Positions 34,161 to 45,238 of a stretch of 64,000 nucleotides of DNA are shown piece after piece; the stretch's first letter is position 1, and each line of letters opens with the position of its first letter. The stretch spans positions 152,405,577 to 152,469,576 of the forward strand of contig CP136065.1 in the NCBI GenBank assembly GCA_032622095.1. The letters run 5' to 3'. This DNA is from Siphonodentalium dalli (Eukaryota; Mollusca; Scaphopoda; Gadilida; Siphonodentaliidae). Under the pieces are notes generated by a model. It was given only the letters and a program-made list of their open reading frames with translations, was not told the origin of the DNA and did no database searches. Made by a program: the position numbers and the translations under genes.

Positions 34161-35515
34161 AAAACGGTTTTCCTGACAAAATAGTTAATCAATTTTGATG
34201 CTTGTGGGCCAGAGTAGCCACCTAATGATCCCTTTCAATTCAGTGTCAACGTTCTGTCCGTTTCCGTTAAAAACATGGACATAATCCCAAAAGAGGTGTT
34301 CGGCAAAACACATAATTCATCACTTAAAATGAATTTATCGTGCCTCACAAGGTGCTGGGATAACCAGAATATAAGATTTAATTGTCAGTTGATTAAGTAG
34401 CATGTTTAATAACCAAGTGAGTTACAATTTGCCATCATTTCGGAACAGCAGAGAATAATGTTCGCAATATAAACTTTTTACCAAATTTGGTTGCCATTTT
34501 GCAAGTCATCTTGAGTAATATTGTCGAAAACACCACACTATGACACATTTAATGCATATCAAAATAAAAAGAACCTTTGATACCAAAGATAGTTCCATTT
34601 TACTTTAAAAAAAAATGGTCCAAACATGAAAAGTTATTTTTTGCCGAGTTTGATGCTGTTTGTGATAGAAAAATCCCATAATTCTGGTAATTTCATAATA
34701 GTAAATAGTAAAAATTAATCAAGGTGCATAAGAAATGTTGGAATTCAATGTATATAAGACAGAATAGTCAATTGTGTGCATCACCACAACTTGTAAGCGG
34801 TTGCATCGCACGCTGGGATAATAATTACCATTTTCCATATTTTGGCGGCCATTTTGACAGCCATTTTGAGCCAAACTGACAATTTTGGTACCATTGAGTT
34901 CGAATATCACTAAGATATAGAATGCATCACTTACATTGCACAGTTCTTCCCACTTCTTGGTGAAATATGACTAGAAACCCTATGGGGATCTTTTGTGGAA
35001 TGTTATACCGCGTTTTGTAATATCGAATTTTTGAGTGATCGGAAGGGGTGTGGACCCAACGAACAGCATATTTCGTTGCTCCAATGGTCAGTTAACATGC
35101 TAAATACAAAATAAAGTCACAATTCTCAACCAGTTCCAAACCACAGAAACTTATCTTAAAGATATTATTAAAAAACGTAAAATTTTCACTTCCGGTCGCC
35201 ATTTTGGCGGCTATCTTGGACGGGGAGTTCCAATTTTGACACATAAATGTGGCGTTATGTCTTAGCTTCACAAAAATATATACATGTGTATACATATGGC
35301 AAGATGTTCTCAAAAAATTGCGTCAAACTGACTTATAGGAAAATGGCAGCCATCTTGGACGCCATCTTGAATTACAAAAAATGCTCAAAGCGGAATTTAG
35401 CGGATTTTGGATATGTTATAGAGGAGAGCTTCCTCTTCAAAATGGTATAAAAACCAACTTAGTCCGAATTTTTTCTATAGGTTGACCCTAAAATTTGAGT
35501 TTATCGACCAGACTA
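34161..35515. repeat. giant inverted repeat, right arm
   Basis: This is the inverted counterpart of 31163-32470. It ends ttatcgaccagacta, the complement of the left outer end. Together the arms and core form one element of about 4.35 kb with the layout of a large fold-back transposon. No transposase is recognisable. Confidence 0.93.
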
Positions 35516-35566
35516 TAGGGACAACTCAAAATGTCTAACTGGGAAAACTTTATAACTTTATATAAC

Positions 35567-35690
35567 TAGCTCTAAATACTACGATTCTCACAAACATTTG
35601 CTACGCCAGGAATGCACTCCATATTTGAAATTGGTTTATTACATCATGTTGGGAATGCCGCGTCGTTGTAGAAATGAAATATAATTGACA
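35567..35690. repeat. dispersed repeat, second copy
   Basis: It matches 22862-22990 in the same orientation (cgattctcacaaacattt, ccaggaatg, gtttattacatcatgtt). Its class is unknown. Confidence 0.6.
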
Positions 35691-35701
35691 CATCTAGAGA
35701 C

Positions 35702-35852
35702 GTACAGTAATGCCCTAATCAATCGACTCCTTAACCACAGCTGGGGAGAGCTTTCCGATGAATGGCAACACGCCATATTTCCGCTAAATCCTGAAAAGTT
35801 ACCCATAATTCTGCTGTGGTTAAGGAGTCGATTACTTAGAGCATTACTGTAC
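35702..35852. mobile_element. small fold-back MITE
   Basis: The terminal arm gtacagtaatgccctaatca...ttaaccacagc pairs with gctgtggttaaggagtcg...gcattactgtac. The interior about 65 bases is unique. The terminal phrase agtcgattacttagggcatt is also present twice in tandem at 43651-43725, marking the same family. Confidence 0.8.
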
Positions 35853-36011
35853 ATCCGTCGGCTTTTCAAAAAGACTGGGCCACAATGGTGACTACATGCA
35901 CATGCACGTATATACACGATCATATTTTAAATAGGACTAACGCGAAAATCGAAGACTAGTTTTACCAGTCACGTGCCGTGTATAGGACATTGAAACGGGA
36001 AACTAACCAAC

Positions 36012-36017
<6 letters not shown>

Positions 36018-36043
<26 letters not shown>

Positions 36044-36048
36044 CATAA
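36018..36048. repeat. AT dinucleotide microsatellite beside a splice donor
   Basis: A (AT)n run of about 26 bases begins roughly 10 bases downstream of the donor of the transmembrane exon (minus-strand sense). Confidence 0.9.
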
Positions 36049-36055
36049 AACATAC

Positions 36056-36416
36056 CAGTCTTTTCCGAATCGCCAGTGGATATACAAGGCGACTAACACC
36101 AAACATAATGTGCCGATCACTGCAAAGATAGTGATCATGGCCACGCCCTCTTGAGTGCAGGTGAAACACGGCCATGGCTTTCTGGTTGTTGTCGTGGGTA
36201 CAGTTGTGACGTCTTGATAATGAACAGCGAAGCTCGTACATCCTTTTAACGGTTGAGATCCTTGATCTGTGGCACATACGATTACAGAAATCGTCGTCCC
36301 CACAGCCCAAGTCGGAAACTTTTTCAGTGATACCCAGCCAGTAGAACTATCAATGTTGAACGTGGCTTTGCCTTCACCGACACCGCCCATCGAGAAATAC
36401 GTAGCTGTATTGACTC
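36056..36416 (-). CDS. cadherin gene, exon with membrane-proximal repeat, stalk and transmembrane helix
   Basis: The acceptor is ...atacaag|gagtc and the donor is gactg|gtatg. The exon enters in phase 1, completing the Gly after ATDADS from the previous exon, and leaves in phase 2. It encodes the second half of a cadherin repeat (FNIDSSTGWVSL, then ISVIVCATDQGS), a short Thr-rich stalk (VPTTTTRKP) and a CFTC pair. Next comes a hydrophobic helix of about 23 residues (starting VAMITIFAVIGTLCL), followed by basic R-F-G-K as stop-transfer on the cytoplasmic side. This fixes the topology: N-terminus outside. The membrane-proximal repeat ends without a DxNDN linker, as expected for the last repeat. 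The cytoplasmic tail continues in exons not found. Confidence 0.9.
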
Positions 36417-36543
36417 CTTGTATATACATGTAGATAGAAAATTGTATACCATGTATGCAATTGGATAGCTACGCGGATAAAATAACAGCATATTAAGGTG
36501 TGCATGCGAAACCAACTGCTCGATCTTTTTATAGCTTTTAAAA

Positions 36544-36770
36544 CCCTTTCTGTACTGAATGGATTATGTTAGTCAGTTAAAAGTGCACATCTGAATGGTC
36601 TATTATTCATTTTAAAAGTCGACGACAGATAACAAAAGTGCACAAGGAGCGCTATTTATTAAGGGAAATGTTTAGATAATAAGTTCAACAAATGGTCGTT
36701 TGTTGAAATTATTATCTGAAAATTTCATATGTGATAACTACTCATCAATGATGGTTTAGTATAGAAATGG
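36544..36770. mobile_element. family-4 MITE, copy
   Basis: It starts ccctttctgtactgaatgga and ends tagtatagaaatgg. The middle has gtttagataataagttcaac paired with a nearby inverted segment. TTAA at the ends is eroded. It lies in the intron between the two last visible cadherin exons. Confidence 0.7.
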
Positions 36771-37582
36771 CTAAGGGGTCATTCTCACTGGAGGGTTTCT
36801 ACCATAGACGTAGGAGTATGAAGTATCAGGGTGTCATATCCCCAAACTTTGGTCCACTGAAAAGAGACGTCAGTAGTTCACACACATCAATAGGCAACTC
36901 TCACTTGAAGCGTGGCGACGGGTTAGAGATCATGGTTCATTTACTTATAAGAATTTGTATCTACTTTGGGATTGATTGACTGGAGTTTAATGTCGCTTTC
37001 AGCAACTAATGCACTCTTACGGCACACTTACGGCTAATCCAACAGCGATTTCAATGGCTGACAAACTCATCGACCATGAACACTTAATTCTGATTTCATT
37101 TGAAACTAATGAAAGACACAGAATAATTATTTACTGAGAATATTCAATACAACAATGAACAAATATTCAAACCAACAAAATTTCAATATTCAAGAAATTT
37201 TGAGTTCCCTCTCTTACAACAGTGAGCACTGTGCCAGGAAGACAAATTGATCGATCGGTGGTTCACCCTGACCTGTTCAATACTCTGGGTTCACTCATGC
37301 AGACTATTTGTCCATACTGAGGAAAATGATATGGCGCTATGGATTATTTTTTTTACACAGCATTCGCGGGTCACTCTAAATGTTCTCCAAAGGGCCACAG
37401 ATCCGTGTCTCCCAATACAGCATACCATGCAGGCTACATTAATTTCTTATATTCAAACAGTGGGAAATTCCACGAGGTATGACGTACAATTTAGGAAAAA
37501 ACTACATATCAAATAGATTATCGCAGTCTTGGATCATATTCAGTATTTTCTTAAACTGCTAGTCTATTTTCCATACCATACG
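36771..37582. other. cadherin intron sequence, nothing recognised
   Basis: Part of the 5-kb intron between exons 41382-41745 and 36056-36416. No element is identified. Confidence 0.4.
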
Positions 37583-37759
37583 GGTTGAATTGAATTGTTT
37601 AATGCATAAAGCCACCATTTAAGGTGGAACATACACGAACATATATACACTATATACATAAGATATTTCAACAAGCATTTTGGCATCATACTACATATGG
37701 ATTATATAAGTAATAAATTCATTTTTAAAATCACGAGTCTATCTGTCGATCGACTCACA

Positions 37760-37915
37760 CCAATAGTGATATATATACATACATATACATACATATACAT
37801 ATATAGCTATATATACATATACACATATATATATACATAGACATATACATACATATATGAGTAATTACATATAGATGTAACTACATATATGAGTAATTAC
37901 ATATAGATGTAAATG
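37760..37915. repeat. ATAC-rich microsatellite
   Basis: Irregular atacatatacat repeats, followed by two copies of tatatgagtaattacataga. It lies downstream of the LINE ORF stop. Confidence 0.85.
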
Positions 37916-37951
37916 CTGTCAATGCCAGATCATCAGTATAGTTGTAAGTTA

Positions 37952-40123
37952 TTATCTCAATTTTCTGAAGGCTAATTTTAGAAATATACTCACCCTCTTC
38001 AGGAGCGATATATTAGCTATAGATATCAAACCATAAAACTTTTCTCGCGTTGGAGATAGCCAATAGTATTTTGGAATGAACTGTTCACGGATATCTCTAA
38101 ATTCGTCGCATATCAGTAGGAGATGATACTCGTCCCCTATCCCGTTACCGCACTGTTCACAGGTATTACAAGGTATACTGTTTCGCCACCGCCTTTTTTC
38201 AACGGGGAGTCGGTGGTTGGCTGTTCTAAATTTCACCATACAAGGGATCAGATGATCTGGCAACTGAAGCAAATACCGGCTAATACAGGGGCTGGTTTTA
38301 ATATTTCTGTAAAAAGTTGCTCTTGACGAATCAGATAATTCTAAATCGATAAAAAGTTTAGCCCAATGCTGCTCTATAAGAAAGGTCATAATATTGCGAA
38401 TGTCCTGTTTAGATAAAGCAGACTGTGACTCCCATATAGAACGTAGATCAAGTTCATTCAGGGTGTTTGTCACAAAGTTAAGCCATTTTGACTTGCGTGT
38501 TAACTTGGGATCGTTGGCGTGTAATTGCTTTACAATAAGATATATGTTCTTAGCCAGTTCTGATCCATCGCTAGATACAATTTTTTACCAATAAGTTAAC
38601 ACTCTGCACTTTATATTCACTAAAATGGGATGTCTACCAAGTTCTCCGTACACCATATAATTAGGTGTACTAGATTTCATGCCTAGTAATATTTTACAAA
38701 ATTTCATATGTAGAGCCTCGAGGGTGTGGATTCTCTCAAAACACCATATTTCGCTACCATATAAAATTATTGGCATGATCATATTATCAAATAAATTCAA
38801 CATCATATCAATTGGCAGATGTAGTTTACGGACCTTATTGAATAGACTGAACATAGCCTTTGATGAAACATTTAGCGTTTTCTTCAAGGAATTGCAGAAT
38901 CTGCCGTTATAAAAGAAATTAACACCTAAGTAGTTAAACTCTTTGACTATTTCTAGTTCACCTCCATTATAAGTAAAAACTGGCAAACGTTTGTGCATTT
39001 TGTTGCAGAAAATGAGAACTTTCGTTTTTCTTGTATTTACCTGGAGTCTCCAGGAATCAGCGTAATCTGCAAATGCCAGGAGGGCACGTTGCATAGTTTC
39101 CTCCGTGTCGGTTAAAATAACAGTGTCGTCCGCATAAAACAGACATAGTAATTTTATGTATGTGCCTATATGATCGAAGAATAATTCGTCTAGATAGTTC
39201 AGATTACTAATTGCACAATCATCCATAAAATTAGTCAGATCGTTTATGTATAAAGAAAATAGAAAAGGTGACATGATTTCACCTTGGAAAAGTCCAATAG
39301 AGCACGTAAAAAAATCAGATTGGGAATCATTTCCCTTAACACATACTTTTATTTTATTATACATATCTCTTATTAATTTAAGAATTTTTCCGTTGATATT
39401 ACATTTTATCATTTTCAACCACAAGGCATCTCGCCAAATTGTGTCGAATGCCTTCTTAAAGTCTATGAAGGTACAGAACAGCTTACGACCACTCAATAAA
39501 TATATATCAATTATGCTGTGTAACACAAATATGTTGTCAATTGTTGAATGCTCTTTTCTGAAGCCGGTTTGAAATTTACTAATAAGTTCTTGGTCTTCTG
39601 AGAAGGAAACAAGTCTAGCATTGAGAATGGAGGTGAAAACCTTAGCCAAGCAGCTAAGGAGTGTTATACCACGATAAGATTCTGGGCTATATGGGTCGCC
39701 GGATTTCTTATAAATCGGTTGTATGATGCCGATGGCCCAATCACGTGGGAAGTTTCCAGTGTCCAGGATTAGGTTGAAGTAAGCTCGATAAATAGGCATC
39801 ATAATATCACATGAAACCCTTATATACTCATTGTGTACTTTATCAATGCCTGTTGCTTTACCCCCCTTTAACTGCAATATTACTTTTTTAATTTCATCCT
39901 CCGTTATCGCGTCGTTTATATATGAGCAGTCTGCTATATCAAAATCGGAGTCGATGAAATTCTCCAATTTATCAGAACTATCCTCACATATATTTTGCTC
40001 CTTAAAATATTCAAAGAATGTTTCAAGTTTAACTTTATTGTGCGTGCGTGTACATTTTTTGTCACTGAGATCGTCAAGTTTCTTCCAAAAACTTTTGGAT
40101 GATATTTCGTTTAATTTCCTCAA
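37952..40123 (-). pseudogene. LINE reverse transcriptase, one premature stop
   Basis: One reading frame runs from above 40123 to 37952 and is broken only by a TAA at 38585-38587 (context YW*K). It shows the reverse transcriptase motifs in order: KATGIDKVHNEYI, PIYKKSGDPYSPESYRGIT, FQTGFRKEHSTIDNI, the catalytic Asp in IDFKKAFDTIW, the FQGEIMSPFLFSLYIND block (normally QGxxLSP), the catalytic FYADDTVIL, then a WRLQVNTRKTK and EFNYLGV block. After the stop comes the C-terminal domain, with C-x2-C-x9-H-x4-C. It resembles the CR1/Jockey group. Only one disabling change is obvious, so the insertion is young. The true N-terminus is lost. Confidence 0.92.
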
Positions 40124-40185
40124 TTCTGATACATTTTCAACTTGCAGACCACGCTTATTTCGGGGTCCGGCCGCAAACTTTTACC

Positions 40186-40620
40186 AGAGCTTGTTGAAAT
40201 CGGGGCCCAATGTCCTCCATTTCCGGATGATAACTTATTTTGTCAATATTAACTGGATTTAATGAAATTTTGTATGTATATTTGCAGTTATAAAATACGG
40301 ATGGGGTCAGATTTTGGGTTCCGTCGGCCTATTTTTTTTATCAGTGTTGCGGACCTTTTTCGACTTTGAAATTTGGGGCTTCTTGGTTTTCGGATGATAA
40401 CTTCAGTAAATGTTGAATGAATGGAATGATATTCCGTATGCACATTTTAAACCATAAAGTACAAGAAAAGTTCGATCTTTGCTTCCAGATAATAAATGAA
40501 TAGAAATTAATTTAGTAAACATAAAGTAGAGGTCAAGTTCGATATTCGGTTTACTCGGCCAATTTTTTACCAGAGTTATGGAAATTTTTCGACGTTGAAA
40601 TTCGGTTTTCCTGTTCATAC
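40186..40620. repeat. degenerate direct repeat, about three units
   Basis: Phrases such as ttttaccagagttatgg, tttttcgacgttgaaattcgg and cggatgataacttc recur at about 40180-40230, 40335-40400 and 40560-40615. The copies are heavily diverged. Confidence 0.6.
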
Positions 40621-40919
40621 ATGTAACTGCAGTTATGGTCGGTAAGTGGCTGAAAAGTGACGACAGTGGGTGTGTGTTTCTTTCTCACCCCTCCCTCGAT
40701 CCCGAGTCAAAATAGTTGAAACTATTTTCCCTGCTATATAATAATAGTGTGCCATTACACAATCAAAGCATATAAGTTGAACTCGTTCACAATCAAATAA
40801 CTGTCAATTAGGTTGGATATCGAGCGTCCATTATTGAAATAATGGATCGTTGTTTGTATCCAATAAATTGAACGCATTGAACAGTTGAACAACGAAGTGA
40901 CGTCATAGTCATGTTTTAA

Positions 40920-41363
40920 AGATACTCAATCCGATTCGATTGTCCCCATATCATCAGATTCAAACGACAACAACAACATTATTTGAAATACTGCTTCAGT
41001 TATAAAATCGAGTAATGGCCCAAAGATAATGCTAACTACAGTCAACTAAAGTATAAATTTGCCCAAAACCTGTTATTTATCAACATTTTGTTCATAAAAA
41101 ATTTGCCGGTTTGTCAAATATCTAACACAAAAAAGCCACTTGATTTTAGAGTTATCCATCTTCATCCGCAATTGGTGCCAGACCGTCTTCTCGTCGTCTG
41201 TTTACTGGGCCACCAAAAATTATCGGGGGTTAATAGATTTCAAGCATCGATATCTGATCACGTTGAGCTCTGATGGGTGGGTTCCTCGACTAGAATCAAA
41301 TATTTCTTACCCCCGAAGCCAAGGAAATAGTAATTTGCGAGCGTTAATTCGGATTGTGCATCT
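40920..41363. mobile_element. TTAA-flanked MITE, family 1 variant, 18 bp from an exon
   Basis: It starts agatactcaatccgattcga and ends cggattgtgcatct, with TTAA at 40916-40919 and 41364-41367. It shares a distinct interior with the copy at 61953-62409 (accccatatcac, caacaacaacatt, cttcatccgcaatt). The right end lies only 18 bases from the donor of exon 41382-41745. Confidence 0.82.
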
Positions 41364-41381
41364 TTAATTATAGATAAATAC

Positions 41382-41745
41382 CTGAGTCTGCGTCTGTTGC
41401 CGTAAACTGGACGAGGCGTTCTGCGATGCTGGACATAGCAGACACTGTTATTTCCACTTTTGCTGGTGTCACAACAGGTCTGTTATCGTTTATGTCGTTT
41501 ATGGTCATGGTCACGGTTGACTGAGCTTTCAAACCAGCCGGATCCGTAAGCTCCACAACTAATGTGATGGAAGCAGGGCAGCCGTTTTCTAGGTCGCATT
41601 TTCTCGCAAGAGAGAACTCACCAGTCGAAGGGTTAATTGAGTAGAAGAAGCTAGGATTACTGGCCGCAACGACAGACCATGTCAGAACTCGTTGGTCGGG
41701 TAAGTCTGGGTCTGTCCCAGTGAACGTTGTCAGCGAAACAGGTGC
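41382..41745 (-). CDS. cadherin gene, exon spanning two cadherin repeats
   Basis: The acceptor is ttacgacag|gcacct and the donor is gactcag|gtattt; it enters in phase 0 and leaves in phase 1. The 364-bp exon starts inside a repeat (TGTDPDLPDQRVLTW, then FYSINPSTGEFSLAR, then VVELTDPAG), passes through the canonical calcium linker DINDNRP, and begins the next repeat (VEITVSA, then TATDADSG). These are the classic cadherin DPD, DxNDN and DAD calcium-coordination elements, and the best-preserved set in the gene. A Cys pair (KCDLENGCP) may form an intradomain disulfide. The reading frame is open across the acceptor only as far as this exon, which supports the chosen boundaries. Confidence 0.95.
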
Positions 41746-41769
41746 CTGTCGTAATTAACCCAAATATTC

Positions 41770-41890
41770 ATTAACCAGCAGTTCCCTTAAGAAATATCAA
41801 GTTCAATCATAGACCATTTGTTGAACTTACAGTCTGAACATTTACCTATAATCTAAAAATGTATACCTATAATCTGAACATTTACCACCA
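41770..41890. repeat. family-4 MITE scrap
   Basis: gttcccttaagaaatatcaa, tttgttgaactta and cagtctgaacatttacc match the interior hairpin of family 4; no ends survive. Confidence 0.5.
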
Positions 41891-41929
41891 ATGAAGCGTA
41901 TTAATATACGGGATCTTTCAGCACTTGTA

Positions 41930-42600
41930 TTATGTATATTATCTATTCGCTGTCCGTCGTATGATTATTTATTATGTCATCTCTTGCTATTAGCCAATCG
42001 GCGTCGATATATAGTGACGGTATATGAACCCATATTAGGTCGGTGACCTAATATGAAATCAAAATTAGGTGCTTATCCGCCATCTTGTTTTTTTAGAAAC
42101 TCAGTCGCCTCGGGAATATTTTTGGTGTATTTTGGCGCCAAGAAAGGGGATATCTATCGGAAATAAATTTTTTGTGAATTTAAAGACATAGTACCATGTA
42201 CCAAAACCTGCATGCGATACATTTAAGGAATTCTAAAGATTCATAAATTAACTATCAAACTCAACAAGTTGTCCTACTTCTGGTAATTAGCCATTGACTC
42301 AATGCGCTGACGTTCAACGCCCATGACGCGTCAAAGTGACGTTAAATAAGTTAATGGCCATAGACGACACATTTATCTTACAAATTACAATAAATTACAG
42401 CGACGAGTAATTAAAGGGATATGCTGGATTTTGTCCACTGACATAATAAAAACGTTAAGGGACGCTTAGTGGTCGGATATGGTGTCATGTTAAGCTCAGT
42501 GAGATCCATATTAGGCTCGGACTACGGCCTCGCCTAATATTGATCTCACTTCGCCTCACATGACACCATATCCGACCTCTAAGCGTCCCGTAACTTATAT
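41930..42600. mobile_element. non-autonomous palindromic element, second copy
   Basis: This is the inverted counterpart of 17888-18560. A long palindrome lies at 42465-42600 (gggacgcttagtggtcggat pairs with the complement atatccgacctctaagcgtc), then a shared 300-bp body (cgttcaacgcccatgacgcg, accaaaacctgcat). Near the other end is a short hairpin at 42032-42054. It lies in a cadherin intron. The superfamily is unknown. Confidence 0.72.
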
Positions 42601-42681
42601 TGTAATACGACCCTGCCTAACTATGCTTAAAAGCCATGTCCTGATTGGTCAGTGGCCCGAGTTACCATGGCTATCTCGTTC

Positions 42682-42727
42682 CAGTTTTGTGGTACAATTC
42701 TACTTTTTCCAATTGTACCACGAAAAA
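42682..42727. repeat. short hairpin (ttttgtggtacaatt)
   Basis: ttttgtggtacaatt pairs with caattgtaccacgaaa across a short loop. The phrase ttttgtggtacaa is shared with the larger palindrome at 43442-43583, so this may be a reduced relative. Confidence 0.6.
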
Positions 42728-43441
42728 AATCGGTTTATTCAGATCGCCGCACGCGACTTTTCCCGTCTTTTCTAACTCCGCGCAAACGGGGCATCAACGG
42801 AGTACACCCGCACCCGTAACTCTTTGAATTAATTTGCTACATCTTGCGAATTTTCTAGCGATTTTTCGCTTGAAACCAGTTTGGTTGCCAATGAATATGG
42901 TCCAAATGATGTTATTATATACTGATATATGTTACGACCAAAGAAAGTTACTTAATAAGTATATTAAATGACAAAATAAATCCATGGGGCCGGGCTGTGC
43001 ATTCGTCGATTCGAATCTCGATCATATTCGATATTTCGGAATCAAGTTGAAAATGAAAGCGCTTGTTCACCAGTACAGAAGGGGAATAAGATTAGTTTAG
43101 TAAACTAGATCATTTAGATCGCTTTGTGTAAGGAAAATGGTCCATAGTCGATGATAATATTCATGTTGTCCCAACAACGGTCAACACAGAAATGACAGCA
43201 ATCGTATTTCCTGTACAATTTAAATGAAAGACACGGGCGCCGCTGAAAACACATCGTTTTTTAGCCAATCACAACGATTATTCACGCAAACAAATTACTG
43301 GAGTACTCCATGCAAAGAATCTAGTACGCCCAATACGAATTACACCACGAAATGTTTTCTCACCTGAGACCGAAAAAGCGCAGTATTTCGTTGACTATTC
43401 AGTCGAATTGTGACCATAAACTTTCAGTCGTATTACAAAAG

Positions 43442-43583
43442 AAATAAATACACGGTGTATCGGTGTGTATGGTCAAGTTGTACCACAAAAAACTTATTGT
43501 AGGACTCCGCTACGCGTCGTCCTACAATCAGTTTTTTGTGGTACAACTTGACCATACACACCTCTACACCGTGTATTTATTTC
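43442..43583. mobile_element. 142-bp near-perfect palindrome (MITE)
   Basis: aaataaatacacggtgta...gtggtcaagttgtaccac pairs with the far half, which ends caccgtgtatttattt. The loop centre is ggactccgctacgcgtcgtcc. It lies in a cadherin intron. An RNA copy would fold into one long hairpin. Confidence 0.87.
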
Positions 43584-43650
43584 TTAAATATCCTACATGT
43601 AATATTATATTACATATTTTAACCGGATGTGAGAATCCATTCAGTAAGCT

Positions 43651-43725
43651 AGGAGTCGATTACTTAGGGCATTACTGTATATAATTATGTTTGTCGATTA
43701 TTTAGGGCATTACTGTATATAATTA
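43651..43725. repeat. two tandem 40-bp units next to a splice donor
   Basis: gtcgatta(c/t)ttagggcatta and ctgtatataatt occur twice in tandem. The unit is also the terminus of the fold-back at 35702-35852. The block ends 14 bases from the donor of exon 43740-43954. Confidence 0.8.
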
Positions 43726-43739
43726 AATTTGTAACTTAC

Positions 43740-43954
43740 GTTTATCTCCTCCTGCAGGGTAAACGAGAATGGGCCGTTTATTATGGACGGGGCTTCGTTT
43801 GCGTCCAATACTCTGACGTAAATGAGGCATTGATCTTTGTTGGTATGTACTCCATCAGAAACCTGGATCTCGAGTTTGATAGTGTCTTGTCCATTATTGA
43901 GTGTTGCGTACGTGTTCTCATAGTCGATAGTCTGAGCAACACTGAGTGCCGTAC
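43740..43954 (-). CDS. cadherin gene, exon with end of one repeat and start of the next
   Basis: The acceptor is tcgatatag|gtacg and the donor is gataaac|gtaagt; it enters in phase 1 and leaves in phase 0. The encoded 71 residues contain TIDYEN (the LDYE strand of a cadherin repeat), IKLEIQVSDGVHT and the linker VLDANEAPSI. The linker is a DxNEAP variant of DxNDNxP, seen in many cadherin repeats. The next repeat begins FSFTLQEEIN and continues into exon 41382-41745. Confidence 0.87.
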
Positions 43955-44025
43955 CTATATCGACAAATTTAGTATCACTCACAAACACATGTCTCAATCG
44001 TTTTCAACGAACATAAACAAGTTAA

Positions 44026-44257
44026 AGGTACTCAATCCGATTAAGCACCCCTAAATTATTATTTATTTGGGCTTCGGGGATAAAAAATATTTGATTCGAG
44101 TCGAGGAACCCCTTCAAAGCTCAGAGTGACCAGATATCGATTTTTGAAATGTGTTAATTTTTGGAGATGTGGGCCACTTCCACGTCTCAAACCGACAAAT
44201 TACGGACAAATTGCGGGTGTAAGATGGATAACTCTAAAATCAAGTGGTTAATAATAA
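44026..44257. mobile_element. family-1 MITE, right half missing
   Basis: It starts aggtactcaatccgatt just after TTAA (44022-44025) and follows the family to the central ctctaaaatcaagtggtta, after which similarity stops. It lies 72 bp from the acceptor of exon 43740-43954. Confidence 0.8.
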
Positions 44258-45055
44258 CCTGTTACTATAAACAGAAAAAAAATTGTAGGCGAGTAGGAAT
44301 AATAAAATAAATAGCAGTATACAGACAATCAGAATGCAAGAAAGTCACGTGAGATATAATATCACATAATATTTCACCTCACCCATGCAGAAATGGCGCC
44401 TTCTGATTGGCCGAGAGCTGTATTCTAAATTGTGTAGTGTTGTGCTAAATTTAGAAGACCATGCTGCACTACATTTGTATAGTGTCGTGTTAAATTTAGC
44501 ACACTATATACCAAACTACCATGCAAAAAGCCATAAACAGAGGCAACGATCTCGAAAGCAGATATACATATGTGTCCACCAATTTACTAAGGCATGCCCA
44601 AATGAAATTAAAACATTGCTGTGAAATCTCACAGGAACGACGTCAACTTTCGAAGTGGCCACATTCAATTGAATTCACCTTGTAATACAGTTTTGGGTTT
44701 ACTGCATTCAAACCAAAACCTAAATACTGCGAGGTTCGGTTTATTGAAATTTTTAACACAATCTTGCGACGATTACGTTTCTCTTAAACTGTTTATCGGT
44801 AAATTGATAATATAATCTTAATGTTTATTCTCAATAAAACAAGTTGCACGTGATTTCTTTTGTCGTCTTATGAAAAGAATTTGAACAATCTGGCTGTTTG
44901 TGTATGTTGGAGGATACGATAATGTACTATGCATACTACAAGATCGAATTGTTCGCGTCGTGAATTATACCCACCCCATGCACTGGGCACTATTCCTGCG
45001 TAGTCAATTCCATGCCATGCTATATTTATTAAATAGTGTATTTCGATAAACTTAC
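44258..45055. other. cadherin intron sequence, nothing recognised
   Basis: A short direct repeat (agtgt(t/c)gtg(c/t)taaatttag) occurs at 44436 and 44481. No exon is supported. Confidence 0.4.
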
Positions 45056-45238
45056 CAGCAACACGGAAGTTGTTGGCGAACGTAACAGGGGTGGTTTTCA
45101 TCATAGTGATTGCATGGGTCTGAAAGTCCGTTTTGGAATTTGCGTCCGTTACTGTCAACTCGGTCAGGTCTCCGGTACTACCTTCAATCATTGGGAACGT
45201 CTTACCACACTGGAATATGATTGGTCGCACATTCCGAC
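45056..45238 (-). CDS. cadherin gene, 183-bp exon
   Basis: The acceptor is ttatttgcag|gtcgg and the donor is gttgctg|gtaagt; phase 1 at both ends. Its 60 codons have the look of the first half of a cadherin repeat: NVRPIIF, where other repeats have NDNRPVI-like sequence, then LTVTDANSKTD, then TTPVTFANNF. The preceding exon supplies LNIV, so the linker at this junction is degenerate. By arrangement it is parallel to exon 57557-57700, which has LSLVDKEGDD and APVTW at the same relative points; this supports repeat homology. Confidence 0.77.

Larger units (their letters stand above)
37583..40185 (-). mobile_element. 5'-truncated LINE in a cadherin intron, nearly intact ORF
   Basis: The element is in the same orientation as the host gene. 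Its 3' end is the minus-strand tail ...attaaacaattcaattcaa at about 37583-37600, preceded by an ATAC microsatellite (37760-37915) inside the 3' UTR or beside it. Its 5' end is near 40185, where the open frame ceases. It spans about 2.6 kb and encodes reverse transcriptase plus the C-terminal zinc-knuckle domain. The apurinic endonuclease part is missing. Confidence 0.85.

Noticed and set aside
35969-36310. 113-codon minus frame overlapping the transmembrane exon
   Set aside because: Shadow of the cadherin exon in another frame.
39831-40262. 143-codon plus frame opposite the LINE
   Set aside because: Antisense shadow of the reverse transcriptase ORF.
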